Origin: a virus | Virus record (IMG/VR): IMGVR_UViG_3300036828_000654 | Span: 1-59,742 of that record | Strand: one strand, 5' to 3' | Length of the DNA stretch: 59,742 nt | Shown here: positions 43,654 to 50,606 of the stretch, piece by piece | How the letters are laid out: every line of letters starts with the position of its first letter | How positions within the stretch are numbered: the first letter of the stretch is position 1 | The notes under the pieces: model-generated | Told to the model about the DNA's origin: nothing | Seen by the model: the letters and a program-made list of their open reading frames with translations, nothing else | The model's database searches: none | Program-made: the position numbers and the translations under genes

Positions 43654-44295
43654 ATGACCAGTAGCCTTGGTGAGCGAGTCAGTAAACGGCGAGCTGATTT
43701 GCAAATGTCTCAAGAAGAATTAGCTAAGAAAGCTGGCGTATCACGCGTTGCGATAAGCAAGGCTGAACTCGGACTGACCAAAAATTTCAATGGCGACACC
43801 CTTTTCAATGTTGCGCGAGCTCTGCGATGCGATCCGGAGTGGCTTCAGACTGGTAAGGGAAATATTGAAGGCCGTACCTCTAATATTGATCCAGAGCCAC
43901 GATACACGCCCTATAGACTCCCGGTATTAAATTGGCAGTCAGTATTGCAGCAGCTTGAGGGGGGTAATAAAAAAACCGAACAATGGCTGGAAACAACTAT
44001 TAACGTAGGTAACGATGCATTTTGGTTGAAAGTAGAAACCGATGCCATGACCTCCCCTATAGGGCTAACAATTCCTGAAGGGATGATGATACTCGTTAAT
44101 CCTACTGACAATTTAACTTCTGGTAATTTAGTCATATTTAAGAAGTCTGGAACTCGAGAAATATTTTTCAGGAAGTATGTTGAAGAAGCTGGTGATCGAT
44201 ACCTCAGACCGCTAAACCAAAACTACTCAATGATTAAAATAGATGGGCAGTACATGCCTGTTGGGGTGGTTGTTGATGCGAAATGGATTCTGTGA
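43654..44295 (+). CDS. cI: CI-like repressor with inactive S24 peptidase domain (213 aa)
   Basis: Residues 1-65 form a helix-turn-helix (MSQEELAKKAGVSRVAISKA). Residues 85-213 form an S24/LexA-type dimerisation domain (MTSPIGLTIPEGMMILVNPT). The catalytic Ser of the usual DSM motif is Ala131 (VETDAM). The catalytic Lys position in FFRKY is Arg173, and the linker, where repressors of this type have an Ala-Gly cleavage bond, reads WQSVLQQLEGG. The protein should therefore bind DNA and dimerise but not self-cleave. I choose ATG 43654, with GGAG 9 nt before it, over the upstream start at 43567, which would read through the operators. Confidence 0.85.
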   Translation: MTSSLGERVSKRRADLQMSQEELAKKAGVSRVAISKAELGLTKNFNGDTLFNVARALRCDPEWLQTGKGNIEGRTSNIDPEPRYTPYRLPVLNWQSVLQQLEGGNKKTEQWLETTINVGNDAFWLKVETDAMTSPIGLTIPEGMMILVNPTDNLTSGNLVIFKKSGTREIFFRKYVEEAGDRYLRPLNQNYSMIKIDGQYMPVGVVVDAKWIL

Positions 44296-44309
44296 GAGGG
44301 CAATAAATA

Positions 44310-44933
44310 ATGTATTGCAATAAATGCGGTGCCACAGTCGAAGTTGACGACAAATTCTGTAGAGCATGTGGAACATCTGCCTACTCGACAAAAAAGATTG
44401 GTGAGCAAAATCCATGGACAACGTCTAATCCGCTACCGCCTACCCCACCTAATGAGCCAATAAATACAGCTTTAATAGAAAAACCTGAAGAAAACTCAGC
44501 TATTAAATTTATTAAAAAATGGAGATATAGACTAGTAATCCTTGTAGTGGCTGGAATGGCCGCAGTGATTGCTAAACCTTTAGGGCAGATACTAACTGAT
44601 AAATATCAAGCATCAAGAATTTGGGAAGATGCCCCTGTAGAGCTTGAGAAAGTAAAGAAATCAATGGGGTTGCCAAAAAGACTTGATGAATATACTACTT
44701 TAAACAATATGTTCATAACCGGACATGAACTTCACTATGAATATGTTGTAAATAACATTCAAATAGATACAAGCACAAAACCTGAAGTCACTAGAATTGC
44801 TCTGGACGCATTCAATAAAGCTTTATGTCAAAATGTATTAATCACAAAATTTGGCGGCGTCTCTGTTTATACATATAAATTCCCTAACGATGACATAACG
44901 TATAAGTTTACGAAATCTGACTGCAGACCCTAA
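44310..44933 (+). CDS. Zinc-ribbon membrane protein in the rex position (207 aa)
   Basis: The N-terminus carries CNKCG and CRACG (a zinc ribbon), followed by a Pro/Asn-rich linker, a single membrane helix (about 72-90, YRLVILVVAGMAAVIAKPLG) and a soluble C-terminal domain with two cysteines. It starts 14 bp after cI on the same strand and ends just before a terminator, so it should be cotranscribed with cI in the lysogen. Lambda rexA/rexB have this position and role. A superinfection-exclusion function is inferred from location only. Confidence 0.7.
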   Translation: MYCNKCGATVEVDDKFCRACGTSAYSTKKIGEQNPWTTSNPLPPTPPNEPINTALIEKPEENSAIKFIKKWRYRLVILVVAGMAAVIAKPLGQILTDKYQASRIWEDAPVELEKVKKSMGLPKRLDEYTTLNNMFITGHELHYEYVVNNIQIDTSTKPEVTRIALDAFNKALCQNVLITKFGGVSVYTYKFPNDDITYKFTKSDCRP

Positions 44934-44956
44934 GCCAGCACACTATCCCACATGTA

Positions 44957-44981
44957 AAAACCGGCTTTAGTCGGTTTTTTT
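44957..44981. terminator. Terminator of the cI operon
   Basis: AAACCG and CGGTTT pair around an 8-nt loop and are followed by a T run. The stem is flanked by A on one side and T on the other, so it can act in both directions. Confidence 0.75.
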
Positions 44982-44993
44982 AACACCCCACTC

Positions 44994-45007
44994 GAAACTA
45001 AAGTATC
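44994..45007. promoter_or_regulatory. CI/Cro operator, site 4
   Basis: GAAACTAAAGTATC. It lies 35 bp upstream of site 5, at PL. Confidence 0.65.
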
Positions 45008-45016
45008 AGAATCAGC

Positions 45017-45045
45017 TTGACGTACTCCGAAACCAAAGTTACATT
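45017..45045 (+). promoter_or_regulatory. PL promoter
   Basis: TTGACG (45017-45022), a 17-bp spacer and TACATT (45040-45045) form a good promoter for the plus-strand early genes. The operator at 45029-45042 starts six bases after the -35, as at PR. Confidence 0.75.
45029..45042. promoter_or_regulatory. CI/Cro operator, site 5
   Basis: GAAACCAAAGTTAC is one of five related 14-mers and overlaps the PL -10. Repressor bound here would block leftward early transcription. Confidence 0.7.
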
Positions 45046-45065
45046 TAAGCCATCCCAACCGGGAT

Positions 45066-45114
45066 TGCTCTTTAACAAACAGGTAGCGACAGTAACACAG
45101 GGTATCCAGCACCC
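45066..45114 (+). promoter_or_regulatory. nut-like site: boxA and hairpin
   Basis: TGCTCTTTAACA (45066-45077) equals the bacterial boxA consensus. At 45100-45114 GGGTATCCAGCACCC folds with a 7-nt loop and is enclosed by GCGAC/GTCGC. The site starts about 15 bp after the predicted PL start, as nutL does relative to lambda PL. It fits with the N-like gene downstream. Confidence 0.6.
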
Positions 45115-45233
45115 GTCGCGGCGCAACTCAGTCGGATGATGTCCACTGATCGCTAAGCCTGAAGTGTTTTTACCCTGCCGCTGCCACTTCGGGGCGGTAG
45201 GACTAAGACCACTACACGGGAAAGAGTTTCACG

Positions 45234-45482
45234 ATGGAAAACGAAAAAGTAATTGTGACCAAGCGAGATGATGGCGGTTTTGACATAACGGTGACTAATG
45301 GTAGCGTTAATTATCAAGATGCATTTTTAATGGTATCTGCGACTAACCGAATGGATTCTAATGAACGCTTTGCCATGTTGGAGAGCGCCTTGTTCTATAC
45401 GGCGAAGAGAATTCTGTTGTTAGAAAAAGGAGGCTACTCACCGCCCCCTCATGGTATCGGAGAATGCTTATCAAGACGTTGA
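45234..45482 (+). CDS. Unknown early protein (82 aa)
   Basis: This is the first gene after PL. The protein has an acidic and polar N-terminus (VTKRDDGGFDITVTNGSVNY) and a helical end, with no domain that I recognise. The ATG at 45234 is preceded by GGGAAAGAG. It overlaps the end of the opposite-strand gene at 45471 by 12 bp. Confidence 0.6.
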   Translation: MENEKVIVTKRDDGGFDITVTNGSVNYQDAFLMVSATNRMDSNERFAMLESALFYTAKRILLLEKGGYSPPPHGIGECLSRR

Positions 45483-45755
45483 ATACAAGTAAGCAGCCCA
45501 ACCATCTATTTTGGCTACAAAGACAGCTGGCTTTTTAGAGGACAAAGGCGAACCAATATTCCCTATGGCATCTCGCAAGGCTTCGCTAGTGCTATTGGAG
45601 CTACCGTGATAAGTACCGATTGGCAAATTGTAAACCGAACCATCTGAATAGGTTACTTCACGTTTAAAGCCAAGCGACTTCATTTTTTCATGAAGAGTTT
45701 CATAATTTTCTCCATCCGCATCGAATAGCTCAACACGTGCAACATAATCGGCCAT
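45471..45755 (-). CDS. GhoS/DUF2622-like protein (94 aa)
   Basis: The ATG at 45755 has GGAAG upstream and gives MADYVARVELFDADGENYET, LHEKMKSLGFKREV and YNLPIGTYHG. This pattern (ARVEL, LH..M...GF, LP..Y) is that of DUF2622, which includes the antitoxin RNase GhoS. It lies on the minus strand inside the plus-strand early operon, so PL transcription would be antisense to it. No GhoT-like toxin is visible beside it. It may be an orphan antitoxin or a relic moron. Confidence 0.6.
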   Translation of the reverse strand: MADYVARVELFDADGENYETLHEKMKSLGFKREVTYSDGSVYNLPIGTYHGSSNSTSEALRDAIGNIGSPLSSKKPAVFVAKIDGWAAYLYSTS

Positions 45756-45893
45756 CTCTTCTTCCTTCTTGGTTGTGTGGAAACACCAAGATACCACCTC
45801 GCCTGATGTGGAAAAAAGCAGGCAACCTAATCATTCAAAAAGCATTAATAACCAAAATGCTCACGCCCCAACGCACTACCCGAGGACTGACCA

Positions 45894-46157
45894 ATGACCA
45901 TGATTAAAGCAAAAGCAAAATCTGCAAAAATACGCCGTGATCGTGAATTGCAAGAGCGGATCCAGCGCAGCAGTGACCGCATCGAAAAAACAACTCTGGT
46001 GCTCACTCGCTGTAAAACGATGCCGGACATGCCAGAGTCACCGAAGCCGCGCAAGCGCCGCACGGTCGAGAACGAGCTTCTCGCACCGGGGCAAATCAGT
46101 GCTGCAGGCAGACAGAAAATGCGCGGTAGCAGCCGGATCCCCCGCGGCGTAATCTAA
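45894..46157 (+). CDS. N: Early antiterminator, N-like (87 aa)
   Basis: This small, very basic protein has an arginine-rich N-terminal helix (residues 4-24, KAKAKSAKIRRDRELQERIQ). Its C-terminus, AAGRQKMRGSSRIP, closely matches the end of lambda N (SGRQKIKGKSIP). N binds the boxB RNA hairpin and lets RNA polymerase ignore terminators. A nut site lies downstream of PL and an intrinsic terminator follows this gene, which fits. The start belongs to the recurrent GGACTGACCAATG element. Confidence 0.72.
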   Translation: MTMIKAKAKSAKIRRDRELQERIQRSSDRIEKTTLVLTRCKTMPDMPESPKPRKRRTVENELLAPGQISAAGRQKMRGSSRIPRGVI

Positions 46158-46176
46158 GCCCCTTCCCTAACACTTG

Positions 46177-46205
46177 AGCCGTAGCTAACGCTGCGGCTTT
46201 TTTTT
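46177..46205 (+). terminator. Terminator after N (tL-like)
   Basis: AGCCGTAGC and GCTGCGGCT pair (one G-T pair) around TAAC, followed by eight T. A terminator directly after N is standard for lambdoid phages and would be overridden by N. Confidence 0.8.
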
Positions 46206-46254
46206 CGCCCATACACCACCGGTGGCTGCGATGTAAAACAGCCGGGAGCTACCC

Positions 46255-46341
46255 ATGAGCACTCGAGGCAAATGGTTGTCAGCTGTTGTCATTATCTGCG
46301 TCATTTTTTGGGCGCTATTCATATATGGAATTTCACGATGA
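46255..46341 (+). CDS. Tiny membrane peptide (28 aa)
   Basis: The 28 residues consist of a short charged start (MSTRGKW) and one membrane helix (LSAVVIICVIFWALFIYGI). GGGAG lies 8-9 nt before the ATG. The stop overlaps the next ATG as ATGA, indicating coupling. Function unknown. Confidence 0.5.
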   Translation: MSTRGKWLSAVVIICVIFWALFIYGISR

Positions 46342-46505
46342 AAGCGATAAATGAGCACGTTGGCTGGGGTGTTGATGGTCACGGCCTAAAGGTTCTTTTT
46401 TGTAACAACTGCCGAGCGGTGTTTTATAGCACGCAGAACGGCGGGAAGATTATTCAGGCACAGCGGGTATTCGGCAAAAAACACCAGTGCAATGTGAGCA
46501 ACTAA
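46338..46505 (+). CDS. Small zinc-finger-like early protein (55 aa)
   Basis: The 55-residue frame starts with the ATG at 46338 that overlaps the preceding stop. The sequence holds a CNNC pair near residue 22 and HQC near the end, a probable metal site. It is typical of short early genes between N and the recombination genes. Confidence 0.55.
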   Translation: MKAINEHVGWGVDGHGLKVLFCNNCRAVFYSTQNGGKIIQAQRVFGKKHQCNVSN

Positions 46506-46600
46506 CCCCCATCGCGCCCAGCTGGGCGCATTCATTCGCATGTGGCTTGGCGTGCCTTCGGGGCGTCCACGCGACAACAGGCCGCAGCCGAATGAATATT

Positions 46601-46646
46601 TTGCTGTGTGTAGTCCTCTTGCCCCGCTCGTCGGGGCTTTTTTTTT
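46601..46646 (+). ncRNA. RprA-like sRNA 3' end and terminator, candidate small RNA
   Basis: TTGCTGTGTGTAGTC at 46601-46615 is identical to the stretch that, as I remember it, precedes the terminator of E. coli RprA sRNA. TTGCCCC then opens a hairpin (GCCCCG/CGGGGC, 46621-46637) and a run of nine T. The stretch from 46506 to 46693 has no convincing gene. This may be the 3' end of a phage small RNA, or a simple early terminator whose flank happens to match. The 5' end and promoter are not identified. Confidence 0.4.
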
Positions 46647-46693
46647 GCCCCTACATCAGGCACTGGCTTTTTCACCAACCGAAGGAAACCACC

Positions 46694-46957
46694 ATGACAA
46701 TCAATATCAACCTGGTACCTGTTAACTCTTCCCAGATCCACAGCATCGGCCACGATGCGGCAACCAATACACTGGCAATCCGCTTCAAGTCCCGTGGCGA
46801 ACCGGCGGCGCTGTACCACTACAACAACGTATCGGCTGATGACTTCAACTCGTTCAAAGATGCGGAGTCCGTCGGCTCCCACTTCTACCGCCATATCAAA
46901 GCGGATCCCGAGCGCTTCCCGTTCCAGCGAATCAATGAAAAGAAGGATGACGAATAA
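46694..46957 (+). CDS. KTSC-domain protein (87 aa)
   Basis: The sequence reads SSQIHSIGHDAATNTLAIRF, YHYNNVSADDF and DAESVGSHFYRHIK, the KTSC domain pattern. The ATG at 46694 has GAAGGAAA upstream. KTSC proteins are small and often found in phages. Their function is unknown. Confidence 0.75.
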   Translation: MTININLVPVNSSQIHSIGHDAATNTLAIRFKSRGEPAALYHYNNVSADDFNSFKDAESVGSHFYRHIKADPERFPFQRINEKKDDE

Positions 46958-47024
46958 CAGCGCGCTTTCACCATGCGCCAGGCTGCTGGCGCATGAGTAA
47001 GTTCACTGATACCGGAGGCAAGCA

Positions 47025-47357
47025 ATGCACGACTACAACTATCAGCGGATGGTTGAGGAGACGCTGGAGCAGTACGACCGCACGTTAGCGGCGGATCCTG
47101 ATGAAAAAGCGCTGCTCGATGAGCGCATTGAAGGTATGCGTAAAAGTTTGCGGGTATCGGTGTTCCAAAAACTTATTGCGGATCGCTGCTTCATCGCAGG
47201 ATTAGACAAACGCCCTCTTGTCGCACTAACAGAGTCACCTGACATGGAGGAATACCTTTACTCGGTACAAACCGAAATCCTCACCCGGGTGGCAAAAGCT
47301 GAACGAGCATTCGAGCTTGATGCAGCACGCGAACCGGCCCCGCACGAAGTTCACTAG
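47025..47357 (+). CDS. Unknown helical early protein (110 aa)
   Basis: The ATG at 47025 follows GGAGGC. The protein is acidic and mostly helical. In lambda the place just upstream of bet holds gam, but I cannot see a Gam-like signature. It may be an unrelated recombination accessory. Confidence 0.55.
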   Translation: MHDYNYQRMVEETLEQYDRTLAADPDEKALLDERIEGMRKSLRVSVFQKLIADRCFIAGLDKRPLVALTESPDMEEYLYSVQTEILTRVAKAERAFELDAAREPAPHEVH

Positions 47358-47373
47358 CCCCATAAACGAGAAA

Positions 47374-47391
47374 AGCCCCGCAAGCGGGGCT
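47374..47391 (+). terminator. Perfect hairpin without T run
   Basis: AGCCCCGC AA GCGGGGCT is an 8-bp perfect palindrome right after the 110-residue gene. It lacks a T run, so it may be an RNA stabiliser or pause rather than a terminator. Confidence 0.45.
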
Positions 47392-47496
47392 ATCCCGAAA
47401 TGCGGCGACCAAACCGCAAATCATAAGGACTGGCCAATGACCAAGGCCACCAGCTAGCTGACCGGGGAACCACCCCCGATCAACACGGAGAATACC

Positions 47497-47655
47497 ATGA
47501 GCCATAACCCTATCCAACAGATCCAGTACCAACACCGGATCGGCAGCCACAATATTCACCAATTCAAACACCGTCGCCATCCGTTGAAAGCCTGCGCCGT
47601 CGTTCTCAGCGTTTTTCGCTTATCTATCCGTAACTCCGTGAGGGCCGACCAATGA
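47497..47655 (+). CDS. Small basic protein upstream of Bet (52 aa)
   Basis: The ATG at 47497 has ACGGAG upstream. The stop overlaps the start of the Bet gene as ATGA, so translation may be coupled. The protein is rich in His, Gln and Arg (QYQHRIGSHNIHQFKHRRHP) and has no recognised domain. The opposite-strand frame over the same stretch looks like a shadow. Confidence 0.45.
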   Translation: MSHNPIQQIQYQHRIGSHNIHQFKHRRHPLKACAVVLSVFRLSIRNSVRADQ

Positions 47656-48503
47656 GCAACCTGGTAACAACGGGCACTTTGCCGCAATCAGTCGCCGCCA
47701 TGGGGATCGATGAGCCCACCTGGAACGCGCTGAAAAACTCCATCTATCCCGGCGCGCGGGATGACTCTGTTGTCATGGCTGTCAGTTATTGCGTCGCCCG
47801 ACAGTTAGATCCGCTGATGAAGCCGGTTCACTTAGTACCGATGAGCGTTAAAGATGCCCAATCAGGCAAAAACGAATGGCGCGATGTAGTGATGCCCGGC
47901 ATCGGCCTTTATCGCATTCAGGCCGATCGCTCAGGGAGCTATGCGGGCGCAAATGAGCCTGAATTTGGCGACGACATCACAAAGACGCTGAACGGCGTTG
48001 AAATCACCTTCCCCGCCTGGTGCAAGTACACCGTATGCAAGAGCATGCCCGACGGCAAGATAGTCGAATTCAGCGCCAAAGAATACTGGATGGAGAATTA
48101 CGCGACTGCTGGCCGTGATAGCTCCGCGCCGAACGCTATGTGGAAGAAACGCCCTTATGGCCAGCTAGCGAAATGCGCCGAAGCGCAGGCACTACGCAAA
48201 GCATGGCCCGAAATTGGCCAGCAGCCTACGGCGGAAGAAATGGAAGGTAAATCCTTGGATATCAGCGACGCCAAGGATGTGACGCCCCACAAAGAAACCC
48301 AAACGCCGCTGACGTTGCCACATTACCCGGCTGACAAATTCAATCAAAACCTCCCTGGCTGGCAAAAGATGATCGAGTCCGGCAGTAAAAAAGCCGATGC
48401 CGTGATCGCGACCGTCAGCACCAAGTTCACCCTTTCAGAAGCTCAAACCGAAGCTATCCGTAAATTGGAGCCTATCGATGGTGACTTACATAGAACTTCT
48501 TAG
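47652..48503 (+). CDS. bet: Bet/RecT-family single-strand annealing protein (283 aa)
   Basis: Sequence features such as VVMAVSYCVARQLDPLMKPV, VVMPGIGLYRIQADRSGSYA and NAMWKKRPYGQLAKCAEAQA match the lambda Bet-type family. It anneals single-stranded DNA made by the exonuclease encoded downstream. The last residues (DGDLHRTS) lie in the overlap with the HNH gene and may be altered by that insertion. Confidence 0.82.
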   Translation: MSNLVTTGTLPQSVAAMGIDEPTWNALKNSIYPGARDDSVVMAVSYCVARQLDPLMKPVHLVPMSVKDAQSGKNEWRDVVMPGIGLYRIQADRSGSYAGANEPEFGDDITKTLNGVEITFPAWCKYTVCKSMPDGKIVEFSAKEYWMENYATAGRDSSAPNAMWKKRPYGQLAKCAEAQALRKAWPEIGQQPTAEEMEGKSLDISDAKDVTPHKETQTPLTLPHYPADKFNQNLPGWQKMIESGSKKADAVIATVSTKFTLSEAQTEAIRKLEPIDGDLHRTS

Positions 48504-48965
48504 TCGCCTGGATTACACACCTACAACTGGCGTTTTTATCTGGAAGATCCCTCCTAATTTTCATCCTGAACTTAAGGGTAAGACAGCAGGAACAAAAACT
48601 CCTGATGGCTATATCAAAATACGCATTAACGGCAAGAAATACTTCGCTCATCGATTAGCTTGGCTGTTTCATTTTGGCTACTTCCCGGAAATGGAAATCG
48701 ACCACAAATCAGAGTCCGGCATGACAATCGTATAAATAATCTTCGATTAGCATCGAACCCGCAAAACCAAGCCAATCGACGGAGGAAAACCGGAAAAGTT
48801 CTCACAAAAGGTGTGCGCATCCTGCCCAGCGGTAAATTTAATGCCCGCATCTCTTTTAATAAAAAACTCATCAGCCTAGGTACTTTCGATACCGAACAAT
48901 TTGCTGGCGCAGCCTATTTACAAGCCGCTAGAAAATTTTATGGCAAATATGCACGAGGTTCTTAA
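48478..48965 (+). pseudogene. HNH-AP2 homing endonuclease with a frameshift
   Basis: The frame from 48478 gives a typical HNH start (LDYTPTTGVFIWKIPPNFHP, KYFAHRLAWLFHFGYF, EIDHK) and stops at 48735. A frame offset by one base continues with RVRHDNRINNLRLASNPQNQ and an AP2 DNA-binding domain (KGVRILPSGKFNARISFNKK, LGTFDTEQFAGAAYLQA) to 48965. Joining them at the AAA near 48706 restores one protein. It is either a one-base deletion or a sequencing error, or less likely programmed slippage. It overlaps the end of bet and ends one base before the exonuclease gene. Confidence 0.75.
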
Positions 48966-48966
48966 C

Positions 48967-50565
48967 ATGATAATTATCAATACAATCCAAGGATCTGAAG
49001 AGTGGCACGCACTGCGTGCCAAACACTTCACCGCCAGTGAAGCGCCAGTAATGATGGCCGCATCCAGCAAAATGCGCCGCGACGAACTGCTGAGCATGAA
49101 AGCTACCGGTACCGAGCGCGAGATCAGCGACTGGGTGCAAACCAATCTTTTCGATAAAGGCCACCAGCAAGAAGCAACCGCGCGAATCATCGTCGAGAGC
49201 ATGATCGGCGACGAACTTTATCCGACAACAGCTGTTGATGATATGGGCTACCTACTGGCTTCTTTCGACGGCATGACAATGATGGAAGACACGCTGTTCG
49301 AACATAAAATGTGGAATGCCAACCTGGCGACGGCAGTGCGCCAGCAAGAGTTACCGCCTGAGTATTACTGGCAGTTGGAACAACAATTGCTGGTCAGTGG
49401 TGCACAACGTGTAATTTTCGTTTGCTCCGACGGCACCGAGGAAAACTTCGCATCTATGGAATACACCCCGGTTCCGGGACGTGCGGATGCACTAATCGCA
49501 GGCTGGCACCAGTTCAAGCAGGATTTGGACAGCTTTCAACCCGGTGAGCTGAAAGAGTCACCGCAGGGTAAATCGATCATGCGCCTGCCCGCGCTGATGG
49601 TAGAGATTGAAGGCGCGGTAAAACAGTCAAACCTGACCGTTTACCAAGGGAAAGCACTGGCCTTCATTGAATCCATCAATACTACCCTCGTCACGGATCA
49701 GGACTTCGCTGATGCGGAAGAAACAGTCAAGTTCTGCGACAAGGCAGAGTCAGAGCTCGACCTCATCAAACAGCAGGCGCTGTCGCAGACAGTTGAAATT
49801 GATGAGCTGTTTCGCACGATCGACGTCCTGCGAGAAGCAATGCGCGCTAAACGCCTGGAATTAACAAAGTTGGTTAAGTCGCGTAAAGAAGAGATCCGCA
49901 CTGAAATCATCAGCAAGGCCAAAACGGCACTGAATGAACATATCAGTGCTTTAAACGTCCAGCTTGGTGCTGTTCGCTTGCCGATTATCCCCGTGGACTT
50001 CGTAACTGCCATCAAGGGTAAGAAAACCCTGACATCACTACAGGGGGCCGCAAACGACGAGTTGGCTCGCGCCAAGATCGAAGCCAATCAGATCTGCGAT
50101 AAATACCTGGCGAATCTGAAGCTGTTCGACGTGATTGAGCCGGCATTTAAATCTCTTTTTGCCGATATCAACCAGCTCGTCGGAAACGACAGTGAGCACC
50201 TGAAACTGCTGATCGAACAGCGCATCAGCAATCAGAAGAAACTCGATGACGAACGTATTGAGCGAGAACGGCTGGCAGCCGCAGCATTACAGGCCGCAAA
50301 GGCTGCGCCAATTGAAGATCCTGAGCCAGTTGCTAATGCTCCGCTTCACTCGGCTACGGCGTTCCAGTATCCCGAAACATTGGGTAGCGCACCGGCGGTG
50401 CCCACTGAAGAATTAAAGCCAGCAGGAATGAGCATCGCGGAAATTATCAATGATGTGAAAGCCGACCTGGCCGCCGAAGGCATCAAGATCAGCGCAGCAG
50501 CATTGAACCAGCTTATTCCTGCAATCATCGCCGGGCGCATTCGCCACATCTCTGCCAACGTTTAA
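48967..50565 (+). CDS. exo: YqaJ/lambda-Exo-type exonuclease with long C-terminal extension (532 aa)
   Basis: The N-terminal 200 residues match the YqaJ viral recombinase fold: GSEEWHALRAKHFTASEAPV, DKGHQQEATARIIVES, FDGMTMMEDTLFEHKMWN and PPEYYWQLEQQLLVSGA. The catalytic core D...ExK is visible as FDG and EHK. The remaining 330 residues are helical with coiled-coil stretches. The ATG at 48967 follows GAGG by 8 nt; a longer frame from 48901 runs through the HNH gene. It works with Bet in recombination. Confidence 0.82.
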   Translation: MIIINTIQGSEEWHALRAKHFTASEAPVMMAASSKMRRDELLSMKATGTEREISDWVQTNLFDKGHQQEATARIIVESMIGDELYPTTAVDDMGYLLASFDGMTMMEDTLFEHKMWNANLATAVRQQELPPEYYWQLEQQLLVSGAQRVIFVCSDGTEENFASMEYTPVPGRADALIAGWHQFKQDLDSFQPGELKESPQGKSIMRLPALMVEIEGAVKQSNLTVYQGKALAFIESINTTLVTDQDFADAEETVKFCDKAESELDLIKQQALSQTVEIDELFRTIDVLREAMRAKRLELTKLVKSRKEEIRTEIISKAKTALNEHISALNVQLGAVRLPIIPVDFVTAIKGKKTLTSLQGAANDELARAKIEANQICDKYLANLKLFDVIEPAFKSLFADINQLVGNDSEHLKLLIEQRISNQKKLDDERIERERLAAAALQAAKAAPIEDPEPVANAPLHSATAFQYPETLGSAPAVPTEELKPAGMSIAEIINDVKADLAAEGIKISAAALNQLIPAIIAGRIRHISANV

Positions 50566-50606
50566 TCGAAGCATCCTGCGTCAGCAGGCCCGCATAAGGA
50601 ATATCC

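Noticed and set aside
47281-47580. Minus-strand open frame of 99 codons
   Set aside because: It crosses a hairpin and two plus-strand genes with good ribosome sites, so it is probably a shadow.
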